Positions 1-7,816 of a DNA stretch of 30,537 bases are shown one piece after another. The notes below the pieces were generated by a model. That model was given only the letters and a program-made list of their open reading frames with translations. It did not search any database and had not been told where the DNA came from. Origin of the DNA: DATKKG01 sp035543015 (GTDB lineage: Archaea > Thermoproteota > Nitrososphaeria > Conexivisphaerales > DTJL01); NCBI GenBank assembly GCA_035543015.1, contig DATKKG010000037.1, forward strand, positions 1 to 30,537, read 5' to 3'. A program made the translations under genes and the position numbers. Each line of letters begins with the position of its first letter. Position 1 is the first letter of the stretch.

Positions 1-115
1 GCAACCGCAGGGAGGCTCGGCTCCGTCTGCAGCCACACGATTCTGCACCTACTGCGGCGGAGGCCTGGTCCAAGGCGCGAGGTTCTGCCCGTATTGCGGG
101 AAACAGGTTAGCTAA
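1..115 (+). CDS. C-terminal fragment of a double zinc-ribbon protein
   Basis: The reading frame is open from position 2 to a TAA at 113-115 and gives the last 37 residues of a protein whose start lies left of the window. The visible part has a Gln/Gly/Ser/Ala linker and then a compact zinc ribbon: FCTYCGG, about ten residues later FCPYCGK, and the protein ends at QVS. The paired CxxC knuckles should bind one zinc ion. The same type of C-terminal ribbon (FCNNCGGKLH) ends the protein at 22103-22759, so the two may be related members of a zinc-ribbon family. Function cannot be told from this fragment. Confidence 0.75.
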   Translation, partial: QPQGGSAPSAATRFCTYCGGGLVQGARFCPYCGKQVS

Positions 116-200
116 TCTCTGAGCAGGTCCAAGCCCACGCCGCAAGTCAAATAGAGTAGAAAGAGCTACCGTTGACCATCGGAAACCGTGTGAAGAGCTA

Positions 201-716
201 GTGCATGTCTCAGTGAACCGCACATTGCCGTATGTTCGCACCATAACTCTACTGGCAGCTGGTTACTGCCTTGTTTTCCTCCTTTTAGACCCAATTGTGG
301 TCCGTGTCTTCTGGCCCACGACTCTCCCAACGAACCCAGTGATGCTGGACACATTCTATGTCGCCGGTCTCCTTTTCTTCCTTTGCCTGCCAATAGCCGT
401 CACAGGAGGGATCATCGGTTGGGTCCTGTTCTTGTGGAAGAAGCCAGCTGAGCTTTCATTTGATAGTAGTTCCAAGGAGGCTTCGATTGTCGATGTCAAA
501 TCCGGGAAGCAATGTGTCGTTCATGCCACGAGGGCCCGGTTGATGGACCCTTCCACATTGAGCATTGGCAGGAGCCGTTTCTCGGCTACCTACGTTACGT
601 TTGACGACCCTGGCGATTTGAGAAGTATCTACGAATCTATCAATGGCAAGCCTCTTGAGCTGAGTCGTTGGGCTGCGCTCTGGGCTAGAATACTCCGCAG
701 GGAGGTTGCTTCTTAG
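201..716 (+). CDS. Small membrane protein with two N-terminal helices, function unknown
   Basis: A 171-residue frame from a GTG at 201 to a TAG at 714-716; a second GTG at 213 is an alternative start. Two hydrophobic segments are visible, about residues 13-36 and 52-78, separated by a short Pro/Thr-rich loop. A polar tail of about 90 residues follows and should face one side of the membrane. The tail has no cysteine pairs, no catalytic motif and no family I recognise. It stands alone between the zinc-ribbon fragment and the convergent ndk gene. Its codon use is less GC-rich than the ribosomal and lipid operons. The long open frame and membrane pattern support a real gene. Confidence 0.55.
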   Translation: MHVSVNRTLPYVRTITLLAAGYCLVFLLLDPIVVRVFWPTTLPTNPVMLDTFYVAGLLFFLCLPIAVTGGIIGWVLFLWKKPAELSFDSSSKEASIVDVKSGKQCVVHATRARLMDPSTLSIGRSRFSATYVTFDDPGDLRSIYESINGKPLELSRWAALWARILRREVAS

Positions 717-908
717 TTGGCCCTTTTGACAGCTTACAATACATCATGCGTAACTTAAAGACTTTTGATATCAATTCCTGGCGGCTTCGTGCAGGGAGCA
801 TTTCACTCCTCAGGAGAGTGTCGAAGTGCTTCCCACAAAGCTGCTTCTAGATCTCTTCGTGACGTGTGCCAAGATCAGACCGTCAATCACTGCAATCTCA
901 AGGAGAAG
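717..908. other. Convergent intergenic gap with no gene seen
   Basis: About 190 bases lie between the convergent 201-716 gene and ndk. A TATA-like run (AACTTAAAG, about 753-761) sits on the plus strand, but the only frame downstream is antisense to ndk and looks like a shadow. A short hairpin-like stretch (CACTCC/GGAGAGTG) lies near 811-828 and could be part of a transcript end. No RNA gene is recognised here. infB, which commonly follows ndk in archaea, is absent. Confidence 0.4.
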
Positions 909-1388
909 CTACTTGAATATGACCTTGGCTTCCCTTGCAAAGCTCTCGGCGGAGTCCGACGCATGGACCACATTCTCCGTTATGTCCAGGCCGTAGTCTC
1001 CCCTTATTGTCCCCGGCGATGCCTCGGACGGGTTTGTGGCTCCCACCATCAGGCGGACCACTTCGACGGCGGTCTTCCCCTTCGTGTCCCTCGTCTTGGG
1101 TATCTCGAGCACCAGGGCGACGATGGGCCCTGCTGAAATCGACGCCACCAGCTTGTCGTAGAACGGCTTTCCCTTGTGGACCAAGTAGAACTCCTCGGCC
1201 TCTGGCTTAGTCAGCCTTAGCTTCTTGACCTCCAGGAGGTCGAAGCCCTTCTCCTCGAACCTGCCTATGATGCTTCCTGAGAGCTTCCTCGCAAAGGCCT
1301 CGGGCTTGACTAGCACCAGTGTCTTGTTCTTCAGCTCATCAGCCGAGTAGGATTCTGCCTTCCTGACGTCGAAGGCGCCCGAGCTCAA
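909..1388 (-). CDS. ndk: Nucleoside diphosphate kinase
   Basis: Transfers the gamma-phosphate between nucleoside triphosphates and diphosphates through a phosphohistidine, balancing the NTP pools. The family signatures are clear: TLVLVKPEA (Lys28), RLMVGATNP, GTIRGDYG and the catalytic-site stretch NVVHASDSAESF with His142. I place the start at the TTG at 1388-1386, which shares bases with the TGA stop of rpl24e (TTGA). This gives 159 residues, slightly long for the family because of about 18 extra residues before the first strand. An in-frame extension up to 1472 is possible on paper but runs entirely through rpl24e, so I reject it. It is the last gene of the rpl7ae-rps28e-rpl24e-ndk operon. 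Confidence 0.95.
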   Translation of the reverse strand: MSSGAFDVRKAESYSADELKNKTLVLVKPEAFARKLSGSIIGRFEEKGFDLLEVKKLRLTKPEAEEFYLVHKGKPFYDKLVASISAGPIVALVLEIPKTRDTKGKTAVEVVRLMVGATNPSEASPGTIRGDYGLDITENVVHASDSAESFAREAKVIFK

Positions 1389-1579
1389 ATGCCCTTGCCA
1401 CCCTTGACGTGCTTGGAGGTCCACTTCAGCTTCCGCGGGTCCCTCTTCAGCTTCTGGCTGTTCAGCCGGCATTTGTTTGAGCAGAAGTACAACACCGAGC
1501 CGTCGTTCCTAACGATCTGGATGCCCGTGCCCGGCACGACCTCCTTGCCGCAGAACGAGCACTTCCTAGGAGACAGCAA
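1385..1579 (-). CDS. rpl24e: Ribosomal protein eL24 (L24e)
   Basis: A large-subunit ribosomal protein found in archaea and eukaryotes. The 64 residues contain the expected C4 zinc finger: Cys7-x2-Cys10 (CSFCGK) and Cys33-x3-Cys37 (YFCSNKC), then a basic tail ending HVKGGKGI. The length matches the archaeal form. Translation appears to begin at a TTG at 1579-1577, preceded by AGGGATG, a plausible ribosome binding site. It starts 9 bases after the rps28e stop and overlaps the ndk start by 4 bases, so the genes are probably translationally coupled. Confidence 0.95.
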   Translation of the reverse strand: MLSPRKCSFCGKEVVPGTGIQIVRNDGSVLYFCSNKCRLNSQKLKRDPRKLKWTSKHVKGGKGI

Positions 1580-1588
1580 GCTGCATCC

Positions 1589-1807
1589 CTACTTGATCTT
1601 CCTGGCCTCGCGCTCGGTCTCGCGGAGGATGAGCGTGTCGCCGGACCTGATGGGGCCCTTGACGTTCCTGGTCAGGATCCTTCCCTTGTCCTTTCCCTCG
1701 AGAATCTTCACCCTGACCTGCGTGATTTCGCCTGCCACCCCGGTTCGCCCGACGATCTGTATGACCTCGGCTGGGGTCAGCTTCTCCTCGGTGGCCTTGC
1801 TGCTCAT
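1589..1807 (-). CDS. rps28e: Ribosomal protein eS28 (S28e)
   Basis: A small-subunit ribosomal protein shared by archaea and eukaryotes, placed near the mRNA exit region in known structures. The 72-residue product has the OB-fold pattern of the family: VIQIVGRTGVAGEITQVRVK, then the glycine-rich GKDKGRILTRNVKGPI, and the diagnostic C-terminus LRETEREARKI. The start is an ATG at 1807-1805, 6 bases after the rpl7ae stop. It is the second gene of the operon that continues into rpl24e and ndk. Confidence 0.96.
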   Translation of the reverse strand: MSSKATEEKLTPAEVIQIVGRTGVAGEITQVRVKILEGKDKGRILTRNVKGPIRSGDTLILRETEREARKIK

Positions 1808-1813
1808 CTAGGG

Positions 1814-2209
1814 TCAGCCTACCTGAATCTTGCTCAGGCTCGTCAGTATCTGCTCAAGGAGCGGCTGCGCCTCCCCGGCTTCGGTTATGGCGCAGGCGGC
1901 CGAAGGGACGTCCATACCCATGGAGGCACCCAGCTGCTGCTTGGATGCGACGTACAGGTAGGGGACCTTCCTCTCGGCGCAGAGAAGAGGCAGATGTGCT
2001 ACCACTTCCGGAGGCTCGACGTCCTCCGAGATGACGACGAGCTTGGCTGTTCCCCTTTCGATGGCCTTCGTGGTCTCGTTCGTGCCCTTCTTGACCTTCC
2101 CTGTCTGTTTGGCTTGCCTGACGGCTTCATAGGCTGCTTCGGCCAGCTCCTTAGGCGTCTCGAACTTGACGAAGTAAGGCTTGCCGGCCGGACTTTCGGA
2201 TGGGGTCAT
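1814..2209 (-). CDS. rpl7ae: Ribosomal protein L7Ae (eL8), kink-turn RNA binder
   Basis: Binds kink-turns in 23S rRNA, and in archaea also in box C/D and H/ACA guide RNPs and RNase P. The product matches the family over its full length: YFVKFETPKELAEAAYEAV, KGTNETTKAIERG (the RNA-binding Asn/Glu region), LVVISEDVEPPE, HLPLLCAERKVPYLYV and a C-terminus in SKIQVG. The frame is open to 2287, but a TATA-like box at 2251-2259 would put the transcript start near 2230, inside that extension. I therefore choose the ATG at 2209, giving 131 residues and a short leader with GGTGAT upstream of the start. It is the first gene of the rpl7ae-rps28e-rpl24e-ndk operon. Confidence 0.95.
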   Translation of the reverse strand: MTPSESPAGKPYFVKFETPKELAEAAYEAVRQAKQTGKVKKGTNETTKAIERGTAKLVVISEDVEPPEVVAHLPLLCAERKVPYLYVASKQQLGASMGMDVPSAACAITEAGEAQPLLEQILTSLSKIQVG

Positions 2210-2250
2210 CTCTTCAATATCACCCTTGACCTCTACCGTGCAGGGAACCT

Positions 2251-2260
2251 GTTTTAAACT
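2251..2260 (-). promoter_or_regulatory. TATA box of the rpl7ae operon
   Basis: On the minus strand the sequence reads GTTTAAAAC, centred near 2255, in the gap after the gltX stop. An archaeal start site about 25 bases downstream would fall near 2230, leaving a leader of about 20 bases before the ATG at 2209. This indicates rpl7ae has its own promoter and is not only read through from gltX. Confidence 0.6.
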
Positions 2261-2283
2261 TTTCACGATTCGACGTGGCCGTC

Positions 2284-4035
2284 TCAACGCGAGGTGAAGT
2301 AGAGGCCGACATTGCCTGGCGCCACCGAGTCCACCCTGGCGAAGAAGAGCCGCTCCAGCTGCACGGTATCGTCCACCTTTTCCTCCGCGATCTGCGGTTC
2401 AGCGAGCCCGCTTGAGACGGAGTCATCCGCCATCTTCACCGAGATGCTGGAGTTGCCTTCTTCGTTCAGCCACTGGATGGCCGGGGCCTTGGCCCGCCTC
2501 GCCTCGTCCACCGTGAAGCTGTCGAAGTCCGCCGCTAGCCCGGCCAGCCCGGCCCTGCCGCCGTGGACGTTCATGAGCCCCATCAGCCGCACCACCCCTC
2601 CGGCCGCTACCGTCTGGACGTCGGTTTGGTTAATCAGCAAGTGCGCCTCCCCTCCTGAGACCTTTACGAGGAAGGTCCTGTTGGCTTTGTCCGTCGCCTC
2701 GGGGTGCCGAGGCATTTCGGCCCTGACGTCCCCCTTCAGGCCCCTGACGAGAAGCTTCGCGGGCTCCCCCATCACCGCGAAGTACCTGGAGCTCCTTCTG
2801 TCGATGATCTGTCTGTTGGCGGCGAGCAGGTTGTCCCAGCTTACAACAGCATCGACTCCCTTCGGCCCCACCTCGTAGATGAGCCGCCTTATCGCCTCGG
2901 GGGTTATGCCGCGCCGCCTCAGCGCCCTGAGGGTGGCCAACCGCGGGTCGTCGTACCCCTCGTATACCTTCTCCCTGATGCCAGCCTCTATCTTGCTCTT
3001 ACTGAGGACGCCGCCCTCGATCCTGAGCCTCCCGTAGTGGATGGCCTCGGGGTACTCCCAGCCCAAGACCTTGTAGAAGAACTTCTGCCTGACCATGTTC
3101 GTGAAGTGCTCCTGGCCGCGGATGATGTGGGTCACCCCCAGGAGGTGGTCGTCCAAGCCGGCCGCCCAGTTGTAGAGCGGCCACACCCGGTATCTGGAGC
3201 CGGTTCTCGGATGCCTGTGCCTCTTCGTGTCTATGATCCTGAGGGCCGGCCAGTCCCTGACGGCAGGGTTTGGATGGGCCAGGTCGGTCTTGACCCTCAC
3301 CACCGCGTCGCCCTCCTTGAAGGTCCCATCCAGCATCTTCGACCACCCTTCGAGGTTCTCCGCCGGCGTCAGGTTCCTGTGAGGGCAGGCCAGCCCCTTG
3401 ACCACCAGCTCGTGGAAGGATTCGGCGCTGCAGTTGCAGACGTAGGCGCCGCCCTTCGAAATGAGCTCGACCGCATGAGAGTAGTAGATCTCCATCCTGT
3501 CGCTCTGTATGTACTCCTCGTCGGGTTTGCAGCCCAGCCACGCGAGGTCCTCCCTGACGTAGCCGTAGAAGACGAGGGAGGACTTCTTCAGGCGAGGGTC
3601 GGTGTCCTCGAACCGGAGGATGAACTTCCCCCCGTACATCTTCGCATAGTCGTGGCTGAGTATGATGGCCCTGGTGGAGCCAAGATGGAGGACGCTGTCA
3701 GGGTTGGGGGCGAAGCGGGTCCGCACCTCCTTGTACTTTGAAGCGTTGGGGAGCGGCGGGAGCTTCCTCTCCTCCTTGACCGGCTTCCTCTCTTCGAGCG
3801 CCTCTGGATACCTGGATCTGAGCTCCTCTCCCTGCTGCTCGCTGGAAAGGGTCCCGACCTCCCCGCAGACCCTCCCGACCTCCGCCATCAGCTCCCTCGC
3901 GTTCTGCCTGAGCTCGGGGAACTCGGCCATCGTCTTGCCGAGGGTCGCCCCCACGTCGGGCTTCCCGCCGTGGCGGTAGGCGTTGGCGAGGGCGTTCCTC
4001 CGTATGGCGTCCAGCACCTGCTTGGAGAGGTTCAA
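2284..4035 (-). CDS. gltX: Glutamyl-tRNA synthetase, archaeal type
   Basis: Charges tRNA with glutamate. In archaea this enzyme is usually non-discriminating and also forms Glu-tRNA(Gln) for the amidotransferase route. At 583 residues it has the normal archaeal length. An N-terminal helical extension (1-100) comes first, then the class I catalytic domain with the HIGH-type motif HLGS at 117-120, RFEDTDPR at 141-148 and the KMSKS-type LSKSK at 344-348. A beta-rich anticodon-binding region in the GlnRS-like archaeal style follows. Start is a TTG at 4035, 30 bases after idsA. It is the last gene of the rps2-to-gltX operon. A TATA-like GATATAGAAA just upstream could add an internal promoter. Confidence 0.96.
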   Translation of the reverse strand: MNLSKQVLDAIRRNALANAYRHGGKPDVGATLGKTMAEFPELRQNARELMAEVGRVCGEVGTLSSEQQGEELRSRYPEALEERKPVKEERKLPPLPNASKYKEVRTRFAPNPDSVLHLGSTRAIILSHDYAKMYGGKFILRFEDTDPRLKKSSLVFYGYVREDLAWLGCKPDEEYIQSDRMEIYYSHAVELISKGGAYVCNCSAESFHELVVKGLACPHRNLTPAENLEGWSKMLDGTFKEGDAVVRVKTDLAHPNPAVRDWPALRIIDTKRHRHPRTGSRYRVWPLYNWAAGLDDHLLGVTHIIRGQEHFTNMVRQKFFYKVLGWEYPEAIHYGRLRIEGGVLSKSKIEAGIREKVYEGYDDPRLATLRALRRRGITPEAIRRLIYEVGPKGVDAVVSWDNLLAANRQIIDRRSSRYFAVMGEPAKLLVRGLKGDVRAEMPRHPEATDKANRTFLVKVSGGEAHLLINQTDVQTVAAGGVVRLMGLMNVHGGRAGLAGLAADFDSFTVDEARRAKAPAIQWLNEEGNSSISVKMADDSVSSGLAEPQIAEEKVDDTVQLERLFFARVDSVAPGNVGLYFTSR

Positions 4036-4061
4036 CGTGTGGGATGGGGAACAGGTCCCGT

Positions 4062-4073
4062 GTTTCTATATCT
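4062..4073 (-). promoter_or_regulatory. Possible internal TATA box before gltX
   Basis: The minus strand reads AGATATAGAAA across the idsA stop codon, about 31 bases before the gltX TTG start. That spacing suits a leaderless or very short-leader transcript. The element is short and could be chance; gltX is also well placed for read-through from the upstream operon. Confidence 0.3.
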
Positions 4074-5052
4074 TTCTTCCGACCAGGGAGTTGGCCAGGT
4101 CCACCAGCCAGTGCTTGTCCTCTCCTGGCATCCTTCCAAGGTACTCCAGGGCCTTGTCGACGTGGCTCCGGGCCAGGTCTCTCGTCGCCCTCTCGACGTC
4201 CAGCTTCCTGAGTACCGCCACTGCGGCCTCGACCTCCTCCTGCTTGGCATCTCCGTTCCCCCAGACTCTCAGGAGCAGCTCCCTGTCCTTGCCGCCGCTC
4301 CCCCGGACCGCCAAGAAGATCGGGATTGTCTTCTTGCCCTCCTTCAGGTCGTTCCCGACCGGTTTCCCCGTGGCTGCCGGGTCCCCGATGACGCCTAGGA
4401 GGTCGTCCACAATCTGGAACGCCATTCCGACGTTCCTGGCGTACATCCTCGCGTTCTCGATGTCCGCGTCAGACCCGCCGCCAGTCAGCACCCCCATGAC
4501 GGAGGCCGCTTCGAAGAGGGCGGCGGTCTTCTTCTTAATGATGTCGTAGTACTGCCCTTCGGTGTAGAGCTCGCCCGAGGCCGCCCTGACGTCGATGGCC
4601 TGCCCTTCACAGAGGACGACCAAGGACTCCGCCAGGAGCCTGACCGCCATGTCCAGCCGCCTGAAGTCGCCTGCGAAGGCGGGCGTGTCCGAGATCAGCT
4701 CAAAAGCCTCCGCGAACAGCACGTCCCCCGCAAGTATCGCCAGAGGCTCTCCGAAGGTCTTGTGGACCGTCGGGACCCCGTGCCTCATCTCGTCCCTATC
4801 CATGATGTCGTCGTGGATCAGGGTGAAGTTGTGCACCAGCTCCACCGCCGCCGCCGCGGGGACCGCCGCCGACTCGTCGCCGCTGTAGAGGGAGTGGAAC
4901 TTCAGCGTCATGAACGGCCTCAGCCGCTTCCCTCCCGCCCTGATCAGATGGAGGGAGGCGTCGTAGAGGGCCGCCGGCTCTCCCCCTACCTTATTGTCTA
5001 TGAAGGCGTTGATCTCGAGAGCTATCCTCTTGGTCTCGTCCTGGAGGCTCAG
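4066..5052 (-). CDS. idsA: Geranylgeranyl diphosphate synthase, apparent CTG start
   Basis: Condenses IPP onto allylic diphosphates to build the C20 precursor of archaeal lipids. Motifs: GGKRLRPF at 40-47, first aspartate-rich DDIMD at 81-85 with Phe five residues before it, second aspartate-rich VDDLLG near 215-220. The first ATG (4911) would delete GGKRLRP, which binds substrate, so the true start is upstream. An in-frame TGA at 5061-5059 bounds it. Only CTG at 5052-5050, overlapping the fni stop as CTGA, lies in this interval with a strong GGTGAG ribosome site 5 bases ahead; no in-frame ATG, GTG or TTG exists there. That gives 328 residues, normal for the family. An ATA or ATC start slightly downstream is the alternative. 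Confidence 0.9.
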   Translation of the reverse strand: MSLQDETKRIALEINAFIDNKVGGEPAALYDASLHLIRAGGKRLRPFMTLKFHSLYSGDESAAVPAAAAVELVHNFTLIHDDIMDRDEMRHGVPTVHKTFGEPLAILAGDVLFAEAFELISDTPAFAGDFRRLDMAVRLLAESLVVLCEGQAIDVRAASGELYTEGQYYDIIKKKTAALFEAASVMGVLTGGGSDADIENARMYARNVGMAFQIVDDLLGVIGDPAATGKPVGNDLKEGKKTIPIFLAVRGSGGKDRELLLRVWGNGDAKQEEVEAAVAVLRKLDVERATRDLARSHVDKALEYLGRMPGEDKHWLVDLANSLVGRKI

Positions 5053-6122
5053 GGGTGCTCACCAAGGCTGCGCTTCCACTCCAGGAGCTTCCCCGTCAGG
5101 ACGTACCTGGCCTTCTTGAGGGAGGGCACGCTCCAGGATCCCGTGAGGAAGGTGGCCAGCCTCAGCTGGGCGGCGAACGCGTCGATCATCTTCTGGGCTC
5201 CCTGCAGCCCACCCTTGGATGACGCGTAAAGGAACGGTCTCGCCATGGCCACCACGTCCGCTCCCAACGCTATCGCTTTAGCGCCGTCGATCCCGGTCCG
5301 GATGCCGCCCGACGCTATGACGGGGAGGCTTACGGCCTGCCTGACCTCCAGGAGCGCCGCCGCCGTCGGTATCCCCCAGTCCCAGAAGGCCTCTCCCAGC
5401 TCCGCGGTCTCTATCTCCCCTTTGCGCCTGGCCCTGATGCTCTCCACTCCGGCCCAGCTTGTTCCACCGAGGCCAGAGACGTTGATCGCCTGGACCCCGG
5501 CCATGTTGAGCCGGTTCGCGGTTTCTCGCGATATCCCGGCCCCCACCTCCTTCACGATGATGGGGACGTCCAGCCCGCTGGAGAGCTCGGAAATCTTGTC
5601 CATTACTCCCTTGTAGGCGGCTTCCCCTCCCACCTGCACGGCCTCCTGGAGAGGGTTCAGGTGGATCGCGAGGGCGTCGGCCTGGATCATCTCGACGGCC
5701 ATCTTTGCGTCCTCGAGAGTTATGCCCTTGACCAGCTGGACGCCGCCCAGGTTCCCGAACACGAAGGCGTCTGGCGCCTCCCTTCTTACGACGGCGTACG
5801 TCTCCGCGACCGCAGGCCTCGTTAGACCTGCCCTCTGGCTCCCGACACCTATGCCGATGCCGTTGGCCTCCGCCAGCCTGGCGAGGTTCCTGTTGACCTC
5901 CCCGGCCATGCTGGTTCCCCCCGTCATCGAATCTATGAGAAGCGGAAGGCTGAGCCGGTGGCCGAGGAACGTCGTCGACATGTCGACCGAGGCCAGGTCC
6001 AGTTCGGGAAGGGCCTGGTGAACCAGGTGGACATCCTCGAACAGAGTCGTCTCCACCCTGGCGTTCACCTCTTCGTGAAGGCAGATGTCAAGGTGGCTGT
6101 CCTTCCTCTCTTCGATGCCCAA
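5049..6122 (-). CDS. fni: Type 2 isopentenyl-diphosphate isomerase (FMN-dependent)
   Basis: Interconverts IPP and DMAPP using reduced FMN, supplying the allylic primer for the prenyltransferase encoded next. The 357-residue length is typical. Family motifs run in order: RKDSHLDI at 6-13, MTGGT, GVGSQRAG, GNLGGVQL, AIHLNPLQEAVQ, VPIIVKEVGAGI, VSGLGGTSW and the FMN phosphate site ASGGIRTG followed by ALGADVVAMARPFL. It begins 6 bases after the ipk stop, and its TGA stop is shared with the idsA start. With mvk, ipk and idsA it forms a nearly complete lower lipid-precursor pathway. Confidence 0.96.
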   Translation of the reverse strand: MGIEERKDSHLDICLHEEVNARVETTLFEDVHLVHQALPELDLASVDMSTTFLGHRLSLPLLIDSMTGGTSMAGEVNRNLARLAEANGIGIGVGSQRAGLTRPAVAETYAVVRREAPDAFVFGNLGGVQLVKGITLEDAKMAVEMIQADALAIHLNPLQEAVQVGGEAAYKGVMDKISELSSGLDVPIIVKEVGAGISRETANRLNMAGVQAINVSGLGGTSWAGVESIRARRKGEIETAELGEAFWDWGIPTAAALLEVRQAVSLPVIASGGIRTGIDGAKAIALGADVVAMARPFLYASSKGGLQGAQKMIDAFAAQLRLATFLTGSWSVPSLKKARYVLTGKLLEWKRSLGEHP

Positions 6123-6128
6123 TCTCGA

Positions 6129-6887
6129 CTACCTCCTGAGCAGCGTTCCCGAGAACTTCTCACCCGTGACGGCTCTAATAAGCCCATCTCTGTCGAACCC
6201 GCTCACAAAGCAGGTTTCGACTCCCAGCGTAGCGATCTCGCAGGCGGATTTCACCTTGGCGGAGACCCCACCGGTGGCGTCCTCGGAGCCCTCGAACTTG
6301 AGCTCCCTGGCCTGGGCGACGGTCATCTCCTTCACCACGCTCCCGGGGTCTCCCATGCGCTTCATTATGCCCGGCTGGTCGACGACGAAGACCATCCGGG
6401 AGGGCTTGAGGGCCTTGCAGAACAGGAGCGCCAGGTGGTCGCCGCTGACGATCCTGTAGCCCTCGAAGAACAGCTGCACGTCCCCGTGGGTCAGCGGGGT
6501 GAGCCCCGTCCTGACCAGTTCGCTCAGCATGGTCGGATAGGTGGACGCCGGGCTCCCGTCCATCCTCAGGAGGGAGGAGGAGTGGAGCAGGAAGGGCTTG
6601 AAGCCTGCTACGCCGAGCTGAATGTAGACCAGGTACGAGAGATTGTGCATCGCCAGCCTGGTCTCAGAGACGCCTTCGGAGCTCTTGCTGAACTCCTTGC
6701 TTGAAAGCTTGAACCTCCTGGCGACGGGATGGCCGAAGGAGCCCCCGCCATGGACCAAGGCGAAGTCCCTGCCCGTCCCCCTGAGGGCCTTGACGGCCTC
6801 CTTCACCTGCTCCTCCCTGAACGTGAAGAGCCTTTCCTTGTCGGTTATGAACGAGCCGCCCAACTTGACTACGACGGTGTCTGCCAA
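6129..6887 (-). CDS. ipk: Isopentenyl phosphate kinase
   Basis: Phosphorylates isopentenyl phosphate to IPP with ATP, the final step of the archaeal modified mevalonate routes. It is an amino-acid-kinase fold protein of 252 residues. KLGGSFITDK at 8-17 forms the ATP phosphate site. ALVHGGGSFGH places His53 at the family-specific substrate histidine, which separates this enzyme from glutamate or uridylate kinases. GDVQLFF, VSGDHLA and DATGGVSAKV follow as expected. The start is a TTG at 6887, which overlaps the mvk end by 19 bases, so the two are probably translationally coupled. It sits between mvk and fni. Confidence 0.95.
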   Translation of the reverse strand: MADTVVVKLGGSFITDKERLFTFREEQVKEAVKALRGTGRDFALVHGGGSFGHPVARRFKLSSKEFSKSSEGVSETRLAMHNLSYLVYIQLGVAGFKPFLLHSSSLLRMDGSPASTYPTMLSELVRTGLTPLTHGDVQLFFEGYRIVSGDHLALLFCKALKPSRMVFVVDQPGIMKRMGDPGSVVKEMTVAQARELKFEGSEDATGGVSAKVKSACEIATLGVETCFVSGFDRDGLIRAVTGEKFSGTLLRR

Positions 6888-7810
6888 GTGGTCACGCCTT
6901 CGGACGGGATGTAACTCGTGAAGCTATTTGGGTGTTTGGAGTGGAACCTTGAGAACGCCGCTTCGAACCCCGTTGTGTCTGGCCACGCCACGATGCACCC
7001 GCCTCCCCCCGCGCCCGTCAGCTTGGCCCCCGCGAACCCCGCAAGCCTCGCCTCCCTTACCAGCCCGTCAAGCTGAGGGGAGGAGACCCCCATGGTCTTG
7101 AGAGCCTGCTGATGGAAGTTCATCGACGCCGGGATGACGCCCGCGTTCCCCTTGAGCAGGGCCTTCCTGCAGTCTTCGACGAGCTTCTCCGAGGCCTTGG
7201 CCAGGGTCCTGTAGAGCGAAGGCGACCTGTCCTTGAAAGCCCCCACCCGCGAAACCAGCTCCCCGGTGCTCCGCTCCACTCCTGTACATGCCACCATGAC
7301 GGGGTACCTCTGTCCAAGAGAAAGGACCCTCCTGTCCCTTCCCTTGAAGTACACCATCCCTCCCTGGACGGCGACGTAGACGTCCACTCCCGACGGGTTA
7401 CCGTGGACGAGCCTCTCCGAGACCATGCCAAGGTTGTACAGGGTGTCGTGGCTGACCGTCACCGCGAAGTAGTTGGCGACGGCGGCCAGCGCCGCAACTG
7501 ACGACGCGGCAGAGGACCCGAGGCCGGCCGACACCGGGATGGAGCTCTTCAGCGATACCTTCACTCCTCGTAGGCTCCTGTCCCGCATGAGCTTCTGGAG
7601 CGCCGCGGCAACGGGCTCCAGCTGACCTGACGGCGACCAGATCGGGCACTCCAGCCCCAGGTCCTTCGAGACGATGAGGTCCTCCGAATCGGCGGATGCC
7701 TCTGCTTCGACCCCCCTGTCCAGTGCCGCGGCTAGGGCCGGGTTCCCGTGGACCACGAAGTGCTCTCCAAGAAGTATGATCTTGCCGGGCGCCCTCGCGT
7801 GGGAGATCAA
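6869..7810 (-). CDS. mvk: Mevalonate kinase
   Basis: Phosphorylates mevalonate to mevalonate 5-phosphate, the entry to the lower mevalonate pathway. It is a GHMP-kinase protein of 313 residues, normal for archaea. Motif 1 is APGKIILLGEHFVVHGNPA near residues 7-25. Motif 2, the glycine-rich ATP loop, is PVSAGLGSSAASS at 92-104. HGNPSGVD gives the conserved Asp region, and motif 3 is AKLTGAGGGGC near the C-terminus. It starts at TTG 7810, 6 bases after the memo stop. The neighbouring ipk implies the archaeal alternative pathway; the decarboxylase or dehydratase step between them is not in this window. Confidence 0.95.
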   Translation of the reverse strand: MISHARAPGKIILLGEHFVVHGNPALAAALDRGVEAEASADSEDLIVSKDLGLECPIWSPSGQLEPVAAALQKLMRDRSLRGVKVSLKSSIPVSAGLGSSAASSVAALAAVANYFAVTVSHDTLYNLGMVSERLVHGNPSGVDVYVAVQGGMVYFKGRDRRVLSLGQRYPVMVACTGVERSTGELVSRVGAFKDRSPSLYRTLAKASEKLVEDCRKALLKGNAGVIPASMNFHQQALKTMGVSSPQLDGLVREARLAGFAGAKLTGAGGGGCIVAWPDTTGFEAAFSRFHSKHPNSFTSYIPSEGVTTWQTPS

Positions 7811-7816
7811 ACGGTC

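Noticed and set aside
765..1136. Plus-strand frame over the ndk 3' half
   Set aside because: Mostly antisense to ndk, no recognisable product.
1389..1472. N-terminal extension of ndk to 1472
   Set aside because: It lies entirely in rpl24e in another frame; TTG at 1388 gives a normal kinase.
2704..3741. 345-codon open frame opposite gltX
   Set aside because: Antisense to a gene with complete synthetase motifs; product is Pro/Val/Asp-rich without family features, as expected from high third-position GC.
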